NCBI GenBank assembly: GCA_030550715.1
Contig: JAUQOU010000004.1
Location: forward strand, 1 to 55,456
Direction of reading: 5' to 3'
Source of the DNA: a bacterium
GTDB lineage: Bacteria > Calescibacteriota > Calescibacteriia > Calescibacteriales > Calescibacteriaceae
Length of the DNA stretch: 55,456 nt
Shown piece after piece: positions 27,501 through 35,912 of this stretch. Every line of letters starts with the position of its first letter. The first letter of the stretch is position 1. The notes below the pieces were generated by a model, which was not told the origin of the DNA, ran no database searches, and was given only the letters and a program-made list of their open reading frames with translations. A program made the position numbers and the translations under genes.

Positions 27501-27657
27501 AAACATAAAGGACGAAAACTCAGCAGTTTCAAAAACCAGAAAATCAAAGAGAGTAAATTGGGTGCTGAAAGAACTTGGAACTGAACCATCTATAACATAT
27601 CTTGAAAAAGTTTTTGTTGATGAGTTAGATAAAAAGTTTAAAGAAAAGGAGGTTTAG
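24544..27657 (+). CDS. actB: Alternative complex III subunit B, iron-sulfur/molybdopterin-like fusion
   Basis: This 1037-residue periplasmic subunit joins two parts. Residues ~1-740 resemble a molybdopterin oxidoreductase (TTCSGCPASCG, RGKTCARGQA). In ACIII this domain lacks a functional cofactor, by family knowledge. Residues ~770-1010 are an HybA/PsrB-like ferredoxin part with four cysteine clusters: CIGCSACMIAC, CQQCEYAPCEYVC, CVGTRFCANNC and CTFCIQR...CAQVCPADA. The N-terminus has KRELFKIFGKTSVAVG, a weak Tat-like signal with KR instead of RR, and a nearby Cys. It lies 24 bp after actA. Confidence 0.95.
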   Translation: MREKDKNVLIMGENGKEKITDGVDLRKRELFKIFGKTSVAVGTLALIESCTRKPQPEKLLPYLEFPETVIPGIPYWFATTCSGCPASCGILVKVEDLIPRKIEGNPDNPLSRGKTCARGQAIIHQLFSPDRIKKPRLKKADGNFEEIDIQSAIKLLAERLKSANPEKVFILTGNITGKTEKFYLDFASKIGIPAENIIRWESFSFAPLRKATKIVFGKETVPVFRIDRADLLISFGADFLDTGPSTVLYSRWFAKFHSVDEENNSKGKFIYISPRRNLTGLNADRWIKVKPGGEIYFAISLLNKLIEKSAVKHKDVAERFRTYLPGKLEELAGVPESYVDVVVEEIKSSKNPLIFPPYFGDENSTSLAAICLIINYLLGAVDKIILEGFEYTKLSTPKDIKEFIDKVRQQKVEVLLVHAYDPVFTLPKFLGFEEALKLIPFVVSFSYHEDETSLFAHLVIPDYHQLEKWGDAEIIKGLVSFYQPVISPLYPDTKQTEDVLIEVANLVKEGAFQVPSFKDYIRAEYGFSDEGWVKALEKGGIFSVDPENILGSVDVSLQPVEQIKDAIKVRNQAKGSEGSVVIIYPSYHLYDGRMANSPWIQEFFDVSTRLAWRNALEVNPKTAEKLGLKNADIVEITYNGKKIELPVITYYGIAEEVFAISLGRGHKNYGRFANERGVNPLQIIPESFDESGEISFVYSGFEIRKTGRRLKRLPTNEGVPRQLGREVAQFTTLSILPKLDAKKKFKELEDIMKKKFPRGDWEKYGRDSAKPNKYRWKMVIDLDKCIGCSACMIACQIENNIPFVGEDQVIRGREMTWVRVERYFFTSDEVLHSLSAENHKEHSELSKDGETNPDKVVFVPMMCQQCEYAPCEYVCPVYATMHTSDGLNAQVYNRCVGTRFCANNCPYKVRYFNWHDYFKNVPEPLTMVFNPSVTVRSKGVMEKCTFCIQRIKYAEHEAKVQGRDIKDGEVVPACAQVCPADAITFGNIKDENSAVSKTRKSKRVNWVLKELGTEPSITYLEKVFVDELDKKFKEKEV

Positions 27658-27666
27658 TTTAAATTT

Positions 27667-29058
27667 ATGCACCAAGAAGTAGAAAAGATAAGAGTGAACA
27701 TTCACGAGGGAATAACTCCCGAGGGAAAGAAATATGGAGAGCAATTTACTTATTCTGAGATTTCAGAAGAGATATATCGTGCTTCTACAAAACCATCAAT
27801 ATGGTATTTTTTAGGACTTGGTATATGCGTTGCTCTTGTTCTTGCTGGGATTGGAACGTTTGCTTATCTTGTGATAGTAGGTATGGGAGCGGCTGGATTT
27901 ACTCCTCCTATATTCTGGATACACTTTATCGTTAATTTCGTTTTCTGGGTTGGAATTGCTCACTCGGGAACTTTGATTTCAGCTGTCTTACATCTTTTCA
28001 GGTCAAAGTGGAGAAGAGGTATTTTCAGAGTTGCAGAAGCTATGACTGTTTTTGCGGTTATGACCGCAGGGCTATTCCCTCTCATTCATATAGGAAGACA
28101 ATGGTATTTTTATTTTCTTGTTCCATATCCGAACCAGAGAGAACTTTGGGTGAATTTCAAGTCAGCGCTTATGTGGGATTTTGTAGCAGTACTTACATAC
28201 TTTACTGTTAGTTTGATGTTCTTTTATGTCGGAATGATTCCAGACCTTGCTACTTTCAGAGAAAAAGCAAAAGGAATAAGAAGAACAATTTATTCAATTT
28301 TATCTTTGGGTTGGAAAGGAACAGATAAGGAGTGGAGGCATTATAATAGGTCTTATATGTTTTTTGCTGCCTTTGCAACTCCACTTGTTGTATCAGTTCA
28401 TTCTGTTGTGTCGCTTGATTTCGCCTCCGGATTAATTCCTGGTTGGCAGAGCACGATATTCCCACCTTACTTTGTTGCCGGAGCTATCTTTTCGGGTATG
28501 GCGATGGTTGTCACAATCATAACTCCACTGAGAAAGTTGATGAAGCTTGAAAAGTTTGTCACCGACTGGCACTACGACCACATGGGAAAAATAATACTTG
28601 TCACGGGTCTTATAGTCACATACTCTTACGCTGTGGAATTTGCTCTTGCTATATTTTCAGGAAATAAATACGAGTATGACCAGTTCATTTACAGAGCTAC
28701 GGGGGATTACGCTTGGGCTTTTTGGCTCATGGTGTTCTGCAACTGCGTTGTCCCTCTTTTTATGATTTCAAAGAAAGTTAGAACAAATGTCTGGCTGATG
28801 TTTGTTTTATCTATATTTGTAAATATTGGTATGTGGTTCGAGAGGTTCAACATAATAATTATCTCCCTTTCCCACGACTTTTTGCCTTATGCTTTTGGAA
28901 CTTATATGCCTCGCTGGCCAGAACTTATTATTACGCTTGCATCTTTCGGTTGGTTCTTCATGTGGTTCCTTCTCTTTGCAAAATTTTTCCCGGTTATATC
29001 TATTGCTGAAACAAAAGAGCTGGTTCCAAAACCTTTGAGAGAAAGGGGGGAGCACTGA
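27667..29058 (+). CDS. actC: Alternative complex III subunit C, NrfD-like membrane protein
   Basis: ActC is a quinone-interacting integral membrane subunit of the NrfD/PsrC family. The 463 residues contain about ten hydrophobic helices. A conserved segment FWIHFIVNFVFWVGIAHSGT and later DWHYDHMGK are typical of ActC. It begins 9 bp after actB and ends one base before actD, so it is tightly within the operon. Its fold is paired with ActF in the complex. Confidence 0.95.
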   Translation: MHQEVEKIRVNIHEGITPEGKKYGEQFTYSEISEEIYRASTKPSIWYFLGLGICVALVLAGIGTFAYLVIVGMGAAGFTPPIFWIHFIVNFVFWVGIAHSGTLISAVLHLFRSKWRRGIFRVAEAMTVFAVMTAGLFPLIHIGRQWYFYFLVPYPNQRELWVNFKSALMWDFVAVLTYFTVSLMFFYVGMIPDLATFREKAKGIRRTIYSILSLGWKGTDKEWRHYNRSYMFFAAFATPLVVSVHSVVSLDFASGLIPGWQSTIFPPYFVAGAIFSGMAMVVTIITPLRKLMKLEKFVTDWHYDHMGKIILVTGLIVTYSYAVEFALAIFSGNKYEYDQFIYRATGDYAWAFWLMVFCNCVVPLFMISKKVRTNVWLMFVLSIFVNIGMWFERFNIIIISLSHDFLPYAFGTYMPRWPELIITLASFGWFFMWFLLFAKFFPVISIAETKELVPKPLRERGEH

Positions 29059-29059
29059 T

Positions 29060-29572
29060 ATGAAAAAGGTGCTGGTTGGAAAATTTACATATTTAGATGA
29101 CATTGAAAAAGTAATTGATGAGCTTTTGAAAGCAGGATACAGTAAAAAAGATATTTCTTTCATTTCTCCTTTTCCTGTTGAGCATATAATTGAAAAGTTG
29201 GGTGGTTCCGATAGTCCCGTAAAATATTCGGTCCTTACCGGTGGTCTTTTGGGTTTTGCAAGTGCTATCGGGCTTGTTCTAATAACCTCTCTTGCTTATA
29301 TTTTACCTGTGGGTGGAAAACCTGTGGTTGCATGGATACCGTATGTCATAGTTATGTTTGAGCTGACAGTTCTTCTTGGTTCTATCTTCAATCTAATTGG
29401 TCTTATTGTTTTTTCCCGACTCCCTGATATTGTTCTTTTTATAGGTTGGAGACCATTTTTGCCATCTTTCACAGATGATAAGTTTGGTATAACTGTAAGC
29501 ACAGATAGAGTAGATGAAGTCAGGGCAATTTTTGAAAGAAATGGAGCCGAAGAGATAAGAGAATACAGCTGA
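29060..29572 (+). CDS. actD: Alternative complex III subunit D (DUF3341)
   Basis: ActD is the DUF3341 subunit of ACIII. The 170 residues start with an alpha/beta domain containing DDIEKVIDELLKAGY and SPFPVEHI. Two hydrophobic helices follow at ~60-115, with a soluble tail ending in DRVDEVRAIFERNGAEEI. Position between actC and actE and the domain order identify it. It begins one base after the actC stop. Confidence 0.93.
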   Translation: MKKVLVGKFTYLDDIEKVIDELLKAGYSKKDISFISPFPVEHIIEKLGGSDSPVKYSVLTGGLLGFASAIGLVLITSLAYILPVGGKPVVAWIPYVIVMFELTVLLGSIFNLIGLIVFSRLPDIVLFIGWRPFLPSFTDDKFGITVSTDRVDEVRAIFERNGAEEIREYS

Positions 29573-29624
29573 AACCGAAATTCATTTTATTTTGTTTTTT
29601 GAAAGAGGGGAGGAAAAAAGGAAT

Positions 29625-30200
29625 ATGAAAAGTTTATTTGTAAAAATCTCTTTGTTTGTGTCTTTGGGGATCTTTATTTTTGTAGAGAAATCGTCTGCCT
29701 GGCCTTGGTCTCGTGATATGTATCAGTCGCCTGTTTCAAAATACAGCAACGCTCCGTTGAAAGAACCGGAATCAATACCTCGCGGTGGAGTTAATCCTAC
29801 TACTCTTGCCAAAAGGAAATTTCAAAATCCTGTTCTTGTAAAAAATGCTTTGTCTTCTCTACAAAATCCTGTTTCTCCTACAGAAGAATCTTTAAAAAAC
29901 GGCGAGAGATTATATAGAATATACTGTCTGCCATGTCACGGAGAATCGGGTAAGGGAGACGGTCAGGTAGCGAAAAAAATGGTTCCCCCACAAGACCTCA
30001 CATCAGATTATGTCAAGAGCAAATCTGATGGATATATTTTTGCGACTATATCTGGTGGTGGAGTTATAATGCCAGCTCAGAAGAAAGGTCTGAGCGAGAA
30101 AGATATATGGGACATAGTAAATTACATAAGAGTAAAGATTCAAGGTATGAGTAAAGGAACTTCTAATACTCAACAGGAAGGGGGAGGAGTTCAACAATGA
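29625..30200 (+). CDS. actE: Alternative complex III subunit E, monoheme cytochrome c
   Basis: ActE is the monoheme cytochrome of ACIII and the likely exit for electrons to a carrier or oxidase. A signal or anchor (SLFVKISLFVSLGIFIF) precedes WPWSRDMYQSP, a segment conserved in this subunit. A class I cytochrome domain follows with CLPCHGESGKGDG and the axial Met in GGGVIMPAQ. I chose ATG 29625 because GGGGAGGA precedes it; the TTG at 29592 only adds a charged stretch. The stop overlaps the actF start by four bases. Confidence 0.93.
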   Translation: MKSLFVKISLFVSLGIFIFVEKSSAWPWSRDMYQSPVSKYSNAPLKEPESIPRGGVNPTTLAKRKFQNPVLVKNALSSLQNPVSPTEESLKNGERLYRIYCLPCHGESGKGDGQVAKKMVPPQDLTSDYVKSKSDGYIFATISGGGVIMPAQKKGLSEKDIWDIVNYIRVKIQGMSKGTSNTQQEGGGVQQ

Positions 30201-31390
30201 AATACTTTGAAATAACAAAGGAAGAAGCAAAAAGAACTATTTTTGACTCAAGAATAAACCCTGCGTTTATAATTTTATTTGTTTTATTTTTTGCTGTATC
30301 TTTATTTGGTGCTTTTTCTGAACCAAAAAGGTTCTGGGCTATCTTCCATACAAATTTGATTTTCTTTTTGGGTATAGCACAGGGGAGCGCAGTGTTCTAC
30401 GCCCTTGTTAAAACAACAAAAGGATACTGGTCAATACCTATACTTCGTATTATTCCATTTTCAATCTACCTGCTACCCGTTATCTCTTTGCTTTTTGTTT
30501 TAGAATGGATTTTAGGTGGAAAAGAAATTTTCCCATATTTTAATCCAGAAAATATAGAACATCATAGATATGGATGGCTTTCTCCTTCTTTTGTCTTTGC
30601 AAGGGACTTTATAATTCTCGTTGTTATGAATTTTTTGAGCTGGCGACTGGTTTCTCTATCTTTTTCTCTTGACGATGTTAAAATGCCATTTTTTCCTTTA
30701 TCTAAAAGACCAAAGGAAAGTATAAAAAAAGAAATTGATATTTTGAGCAAAATCACTCTTACCCTTTTCGTCTTATTTTATACTGTTTTTGCTTGGGATC
30801 AGGCGATGTATCTTGACCCTCACTGGTATAGTACAATATTTGGGGCAAGATTTTTTATAACCATGCATATTTCTTATCTGGCAGTCCTTTCTATACTGAA
30901 CTCTATCCTTATGACAAGGAGCGAATTTTCTGAAAAGGTCGGAGAAAAGTACCTTCACAATGTTGGAACTCTGCTCTTTGGTTTCTGCATATTCTGGTCA
31001 TATTTGTTTTATGCGGAACTTGTGGTAATCTATATGGGAAACATTCCCGAGTTTTCCCACTGGTATGTTGAAAGAATTTACTCTCCGTGGGCGCTTACCT
31101 TCTGGCTTGAGGTTTTCTTCGTTTTCATTATTCCTTTCCTTACCCTTCTTCATATACCAATAAAGACAAATCCAAAAATTTTACCGTTTATATCTTTGAT
31201 AATTTTGACGGGGCTTTTCGTAAGGTGTTACGATGTAGCTTACTTTGAAATTTCAAAACTTGAAAAACCTACTTTCGGGTGGATTGAGCTATCGGTCACA
31301 ATAACTTTCATTTCTCTCGCATACATTTTATCAAAGTTTTATCTTGGACGTGTTCCGAGATATCCGATTTACGAAGCAGAAAATTTCTGA
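30197..31390 (+). CDS. actF: Alternative complex III subunit F, NrfD-like membrane protein
   Basis: ActF is the second NrfD-like quinone subunit of ACIII. It has 397 residues and about ten transmembrane helices. Segments such as FFLGIAQGSAVFYALV and FAWDQAMYLDPHWYSTIFG are typical of ActF. The ATGA overlap with actE indicates coupled translation. Unlike many ACIII loci, no cytochrome oxidase genes follow; the operon appears to end here. Confidence 0.94.
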   Translation: MKYFEITKEEAKRTIFDSRINPAFIILFVLFFAVSLFGAFSEPKRFWAIFHTNLIFFLGIAQGSAVFYALVKTTKGYWSIPILRIIPFSIYLLPVISLLFVLEWILGGKEIFPYFNPENIEHHRYGWLSPSFVFARDFIILVVMNFLSWRLVSLSFSLDDVKMPFFPLSKRPKESIKKEIDILSKITLTLFVLFYTVFAWDQAMYLDPHWYSTIFGARFFITMHISYLAVLSILNSILMTRSEFSEKVGEKYLHNVGTLLFGFCIFWSYLFYAELVVIYMGNIPEFSHWYVERIYSPWALTFWLEVFFVFIIPFLTLLHIPIKTNPKILPFISLIILTGLFVRCYDVAYFEISKLEKPTFGWIELSVTITFISLAYILSKFYLGRVPRYPIYEAENF

Positions 31391-31455
31391 ATGATTTTTT
31401 CCTTGTTTTCTGCTTCTTACGATGTTCATATAGATTTGAATTAATTTTTATTACG

Positions 31456-31653
31456 ATGGAACTGTTTGAACTTATAAAGGGACTTTTCTTTGATTTCCTT
31501 CCTGACTTTTTCGTTTGTCCTTACTGTGGAGTAGGTCAGGAGAGAAGTTTTGGAGTAAGTGGTTATTTTTTGGGTGCTTTTATTCTTCTGCTTTTTGTTT
31601 TTCTTGGTCTCGGACTTACTATATTTACCTTTGACTTGATGAGGAAAAAATAA
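31456..31653 (+). CDS. Small single-pass membrane protein with CPYC motif
   Basis: This 65-residue protein has a short soluble start, a CPYCG cysteine pair at ~residues 21-25, and one long hydrophobic helix at ~35-60. I do not recognise the family. It lies 65 bp after actF on the same strand. ACIII complexes contain small extra helices, so it could be an accessory subunit (ActG-like) or a separate redox or metal-handling protein. The reading frame is short but has normal codon use and a plausible ATG. Confidence 0.55.
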   Translation: MELFELIKGLFFDFLPDFFVCPYCGVGQERSFGVSGYFLGAFILLLFVFLGLGLTIFTFDLMRKK

Positions 31654-31704
31654 GCTTTTTGTCAGAAAAAATAATTTTTTAAAAATAGAAAATTTATTAG
31701 CCAA

Positions 31705-32769
31705 ATGAAGTGTCTTATTACTGGGGCTAACGGTTTTGTCGGAGCTAATGTTCTCCGTGCGGTTTTAGAGACAAAAAAGTACGAACCCATAGCTCTTGTC
31801 AGACCTAACTCAAACATAACTAACCTTGAAGGATTAGAAATTGAGATAAGGTATGGAGATATAACAGATTATGATTCTTTGAAGAAAGCGATGAAGGGAT
31901 GCAAATTTGTTTTCCATGTTGCTGCAACATATCTTTTCTGGTCAAAAAATCCTCAGGTATTTTACGAGACAAATGTGAAGGGGACTGTGAATGTTTTGCA
32001 ATCGGCAAGAGAAAGCGGAGTTGAAAGAGTGGTTTATACAAGCACCACAGGAGCGATAGGACTTTCAAGAACATCAGAACCACTTGATGAATCAGCTCTC
32101 TATAATCCTCCCCCGCATTTTTTTGACCCTTGGAATTTGGGGGATCACTACTCACGCAGTAAAATTCTCGCACAGCGAGAAGTTTTTAAGAAAATAAATG
32201 AAGGTATGGATATAGTCATAGTTTGCCCATCTGCGCCGATAGGATGGGGAGATTACAAACCGACTCCTACGGGACTTCTCATTTTGAAATTTCTCAACAG
32301 AGAAATACCTTTTTACTCAGATGTTGGTTTCAGTTTTGTTAATGTAAAAGATGTCTCTCGTGGTCATGTTCTCGCTCTTGAGAAAGGGAAGAAAGGAGAA
32401 GTTTATATTTTAGGGGGACACAATGTTTTCCTCTCTCAGGTTTTTGATGTTCTCTCTGAAATTACTAAGTTCAGAAAGCCGATAAAATTTCCTCGGAGTG
32501 TTTCTTCTTTTTTAGGACAGATTATAGGATTCATTCTTGAGATATGGGCGAGTATAACTGGTAATCCTCCTCTTATAACTCGTGCTCAGGCGAAAGCTTC
32601 TAAACTAAATCTGTTTTACTCTTCTGAAAAAGCCAAATCGGAGCTTGGCTATACTATTACTTCTCTTGAAGATGCGCTTTTGGATTCTGTGAAGTATTTT
32701 TTAAGCAGGAATATGGTCAAGAAGAAATCAGCTCAAAAACTCTCTCATCTTTTGAATTCATCTTTATAA
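31705..32769 (+). CDS. HpnA-like NAD-dependent epimerase/dehydratase
   Basis: This is a short-chain dehydrogenase of the extended type. The NAD site is TGANGFVG and the catalytic YxxxK is YSRSK. The block PSAPIGWGDYKPTPTG followed by GHVLALEKGKKGEVYILGG closely resembles HpnA, the hopanoid-associated sugar epimerase. Dihydroflavonol-4-reductase-like annotation would be the looser alternative. The 354 residues are slightly longer than HpnA because of the basic C-terminus. No squalene-hopene cyclase gene is in the window, so the hopanoid link is inference. Confidence 0.8.
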   Translation: MKCLITGANGFVGANVLRAVLETKKYEPIALVRPNSNITNLEGLEIEIRYGDITDYDSLKKAMKGCKFVFHVAATYLFWSKNPQVFYETNVKGTVNVLQSARESGVERVVYTSTTGAIGLSRTSEPLDESALYNPPPHFFDPWNLGDHYSRSKILAQREVFKKINEGMDIVIVCPSAPIGWGDYKPTPTGLLILKFLNREIPFYSDVGFSFVNVKDVSRGHVLALEKGKKGEVYILGGHNVFLSQVFDVLSEITKFRKPIKFPRSVSSFLGQIIGFILEIWASITGNPPLITRAQAKASKLNLFYSSEKAKSELGYTITSLEDALLDSVKYFLSRNMVKKKSAQKLSHLLNSSL

Positions 32770-32787
32770 AGTAAGGAAAAGAATATT

Positions 32788-32958
32788 TTATGCGAAGGTA
32801 TCTATTATTCTTTGCGGTCGGTTTTGTTCTCTTGGAGGGGGAGGAGGATTTTCACGGGGAGGAGGGGGATTTTCCCGAGGGGGTGGTGGCTCCCTCCTCG
32901 GGGGAGGTGAGGGTTGTGCTATCTCCCTACCTGAAATCTCTCTCACTCCATCAGGCAT
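32788..32958 (-). CDS. Possible 56-residue Pro-rich protein in a GC-rich island
   Basis: The DNA here is strikingly GC-rich and purine-biased compared with its surroundings. On the minus strand an ATG at 32958 opens a 56-codon frame starting MPDGVREISGREIAQP, followed by repeats of PPPPREN, and ending IIDTFA. The plus strand also has a 56-codon frame (32790-32960), starting MRRYLLFFAVGFVLL and then acidic. It also has a second frame made of GGGGFSR repeats without a clear start. I prefer the minus frame because of its clean ends and repeat structure, but only one, or none, may be real. This fills the spacer between the epimerase and holB. Confidence 0.35.
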   Translation of the reverse strand: MPDGVREISGREIAQPSPPPRREPPPPRENPPPPRENPPPPPREQNRPQRIIDTFA

Positions 32959-33026
32959 AATATAAAAATTAACAAATTTTTCAAAAAGAACGTATTTTTT
33001 GGTTTTTGTTTTTCCCTATATTATAT

Positions 33027-33905
33027 ATGAACTTTTTTGAAAGTATTTTCCCTGAAAACTTCAGATTTTTCTCAGAAGTTGTCAGGAATTCCTCTTCATC
33101 TCGGGCGTATATATTCTGGGGACCTGATGGAATAGGCAAACTTTCGTTTGCTAAGTTCTTTGCGAGGTCTTTTCTGTGTGGCACTATGCCACCTTGTGGA
33201 TTCTGCTCGCAGTGTGCCTTTGAGGAACACCCAGATGTTCTTGTCGTCTCAAGAAAAGAAGGAGATGAAAGATTGAAAGCCGAGTATGTCAGAGAAGCTA
33301 TAAGGTTTGCAAGGTTTCAACCGTATTCTTTCTTCAAATTTATCATTTTCTCCGAAGCTCATCTTATGACGCAACAGTCATTTTCAGCTCTCTTGAAAGC
33401 CATAGAGGAACCAAAACAGTATGTCACCTATATTCTCGTCACATCTAAAATAGATTTTATACCTCCGACAATTCTTTCAAGATGTATAAGAGTTAGGTTC
33501 TTTCCGAAAGATTTCAACACTTTTGTGATGGAGAAACTGAAAGGTAAGTTTCAGAATGAAAATTTTATCTCTCTTGTTCATAAAATAGCTTATTTTAATC
33601 CTTCTATTATTGATATGATAGAGAGTGAGGAGGAGTTTTCAAAGATATGGGAAATGATAGAAAGCGCTGTTGCAGAAAAGCCAGAGTTCAAGTCCAACTT
33701 CATAAATCTTGTTGAGTACTATATCGGTCAGGATAGAGAAAAAGCAAGGAAATTTTTAGATTTCTTTGAGGTCTTCTTGTTGTCAAACATAGAGAAGTTA
33801 AAAAGTTCTTCTATAACTTTTTGGGAAAAAATCAAAAGGGCACGCATGATGCTTGATACGTACTTTATAAATCCAAAATTTGTCCTCACTTCAATTATCT
33901 TTTGA
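33027..33905 (+). CDS. holB: DNA polymerase III delta' subunit-like protein
   Basis: This is a clamp-loader AAA+ protein. It has the P-loop-like GPDGIGKLSFA, the four-cysteine zinc module in CGTMPPCGFCSQC and the segment FIIFSEAHLMTQQSFSALLK. The block KAIEEP is followed by sensor region TILSRC. The ~292 residues are typical. I chose ATG 33027; the TTG at 33006 adds only seven hydrophobic residues. It acts with the tau and delta subunits to load the beta clamp. Confidence 0.9.
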   Translation: MNFFESIFPENFRFFSEVVRNSSSSRAYIFWGPDGIGKLSFAKFFARSFLCGTMPPCGFCSQCAFEEHPDVLVVSRKEGDERLKAEYVREAIRFARFQPYSFFKFIIFSEAHLMTQQSFSALLKAIEEPKQYVTYILVTSKIDFIPPTILSRCIRVRFFPKDFNTFVMEKLKGKFQNENFISLVHKIAYFNPSIIDMIESEEEFSKIWEMIESAVAEKPEFKSNFINLVEYYIGQDREKARKFLDFFEVFLLSNIEKLKSSSITFWEKIKRARMMLDTYFINPKFVLTSIIF

Positions 33906-33993
33906 GCTGAACATCCTTTTTTGAATTTGCTCATTTTTCTTGCTTATTATTCTCTATCACTTCAAAATTTTTAAAATTAAAAAGATATAGCTG

Positions 33994-35424
33994 ATGAAAA
34001 AAGAAATCAAGGAAATAAAAACTATCGGTGAACTCAAAAAGGCAAAATACAAGGTTCTATCTGTAAAGGAGGAGATAAGAAAAAATCTCCTTGAAAAACT
34101 TGAAAGAGGCGAGAGGGTCTTTGAGGGGATATGGGGGTATGAAGAGACAGTAATACCACAGCTTATAAATGCTCTTATAGCTGGACACGACATAATTCTT
34201 CTCGGAGAGAGAGGGCAGGGAAAATCACGTCTTATAAGAACTATTGTAAATCTTCTTGATGAATATATTCCAGCAATAGATGGTTGCGAGATAAACGACA
34301 ATCCATTTGCTCCTATATGTGCAAAATGCATAAGATTGATAAAAGAAAAAGGAGATAATGTTGAGATAAGGTGGGTTCACAGAGAAGAAAGATTCGGAGA
34401 AAAGCTCTCAACTCCTGATACAACTGTTGCTGACCTCATAGGAGATATAGACCCAATAAAGGTTGCTCAAGGGAGACCTCTTTCTGATCCAGAGGTAATA
34501 CACTTTGGTCTTATCCCGAGAACAAACAGGGGAATTTTCGCTATCAATGAACTCCCAGACCTCCCTGAAAGAGTTCAGGTGGCGCTCTTTAATGTCATGG
34601 AAGAAAGAGACATACAGATAAAAGGTTATAAGATAAGGTTGCCACTTGATATTTTAGTTGTTGCAACAGCTAATCCAGAAGATTATACCGCAAGAGGTAG
34701 AATAGTCACTCCGCTCAAAGATAGATTCAACTCTATGATAAGAACGCATTATCCTCTCAGCAGAGATATAGAGCTGAAAATCGCTGAGCAAGAATCTAAT
34801 TTTAGAGATGTCAGAGACGGAATAAAGATAGAGATACCAAAGTTTATAGGAGATATAATTTCTGAGTTCACTATGCAGGCGAGAAAATCTGATGAAATCA
34901 GCCAGCACTCCGGTGTATCTGTCAGAATGACAATATCTAACTACGATATAGTTATAGCAAGTGCATACAAAAGAGCTTATATCTTGAAGGAAAAAATAGC
35001 AGTTCCCCGAGTTTCTGACCTTTACTACATGATAAACACATCAATAGGTAAAATAGAGGTTGAATCTATTATGGAAAAAAGTGAGACTGAAATTCTTGAA
35101 AAGCTATTCAAAAAGACAATTAAAGTGATTTTTGATGAGTATTACAAAGTTCATGAATTTGAGCCACTTCTTAACCTTTTCCGAGAGGACTTCAAGTTTG
35201 AGGCGTCTGATATGAAACCTTCTGCGGAATACACTATGGTATTTGAAAAAGTCCCACACCTTTATAATCTCGCTGAGCGTATCGGAGGAAGAAGAGAATC
35301 CGAATTTTTGGCTTCATACCTTGAATTTTTCCTCGAAGGATTGTATGTATATAATAGGTTGGCAAAGGAATCAGTTTCGGGAAGATACTACTACGGTTCA
35401 AGTCCTTTTATGAGAGGATTTTGA
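33994..35424 (+). CDS. Mg-chelatase/MoxR-like AAA+ ATPase
   Basis: This 476-residue AAA+ protein belongs to the magnesium chelatase ChlI-like group. Walker A is GERGQGKS near residue 72. The Walker B region reads GIFAINELPDL, with Asn where Asp is usual; as I recall this is shared within the subfamily. A cysteine pair in CAKC and the block TANPEDYTARGR follow. The C-terminal ~150 residues are helical and lack known domains. Such proteins often work with a von Willebrand A-domain partner as chaperones for metalloenzymes or complexes. No such partner is adjacent, so its client is unknown. Confidence 0.8.
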   Translation: MKKEIKEIKTIGELKKAKYKVLSVKEEIRKNLLEKLERGERVFEGIWGYEETVIPQLINALIAGHDIILLGERGQGKSRLIRTIVNLLDEYIPAIDGCEINDNPFAPICAKCIRLIKEKGDNVEIRWVHREERFGEKLSTPDTTVADLIGDIDPIKVAQGRPLSDPEVIHFGLIPRTNRGIFAINELPDLPERVQVALFNVMEERDIQIKGYKIRLPLDILVVATANPEDYTARGRIVTPLKDRFNSMIRTHYPLSRDIELKIAEQESNFRDVRDGIKIEIPKFIGDIISEFTMQARKSDEISQHSGVSVRMTISNYDIVIASAYKRAYILKEKIAVPRVSDLYYMINTSIGKIEVESIMEKSETEILEKLFKKTIKVIFDEYYKVHEFEPLLNLFREDFKFEASDMKPSAEYTMVFEKVPHLYNLAERIGGRRESEFLASYLEFFLEGLYVYNRLAKESVSGRYYYGSSPFMRGF

Positions 35425-35482
35425 TGAGAAAATTCTTCTGAATTTTGTCAAATCTAAAAACTTCGTTTAAAATTAGCCAGAT

Positions 35483-35896
35483 ATGGATATAAGAGAAATC
35501 ATATCAAGAGCTTCAAAAGAAGGTATAAAGTATTATGGAGATTCGGCAACTTTGAAGTTCTACGATTTTTTGAAAGAAAGAAAGTTTATGACAACAAAGT
35601 GTAAAGATTGTTCAAACATTGATTTCCCCCCGAGAAACTTCTGCACAAACTGCTTTTCTGAAAATATAGAATGGATAGAGATTCCAAAAAGAGGGAAGGT
35701 CTATGCCTTTACAAATCAGAAGAGAGCTTTGAGATTCGTTTATCCTGATATAATAGGTTTTGTTGAAATTGAAGGAGTTGGAAGAATTCTCACAAAGTTA
35801 GAAGGTGAAGATATAAAAATAGGCGATGAGGTTGAGTGTGATTTTCAGGAAGTAGACGGAATAACTCTTCACATTTTCAGAAAGATGAAATCATAA
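35483..35896 (+). CDS. Zn-ribbon/OB-fold DUF35 protein
   Basis: This 137-residue protein has an N-terminal helix, then a rubredoxin-like zinc ribbon with Cys pairs CKDC and CTNC, then an OB fold. The OB fold begins RGKVYAFTNQ and includes VEIEGVGRILTKLEG. DUF35 proteins usually bind acyl-CoA and partner a thiolase or HMG-CoA-synthase-like enzyme. None is adjacent here. TAAAAT lies 9 nt before the ATG without a Shine-Dalgarno site, so it is probably a stand-alone transcript. Confidence 0.85.
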   Translation: MDIREIISRASKEGIKYYGDSATLKFYDFLKERKFMTTKCKDCSNIDFPPRNFCTNCFSENIEWIEIPKRGKVYAFTNQKRALRFVYPDIIGFVEIEGVGRILTKLEGEDIKIGDEVECDFQEVDGITLHIFRKMKS

Positions 35897-35912
35897 GGCA
35901 AATTTTTTTTCT

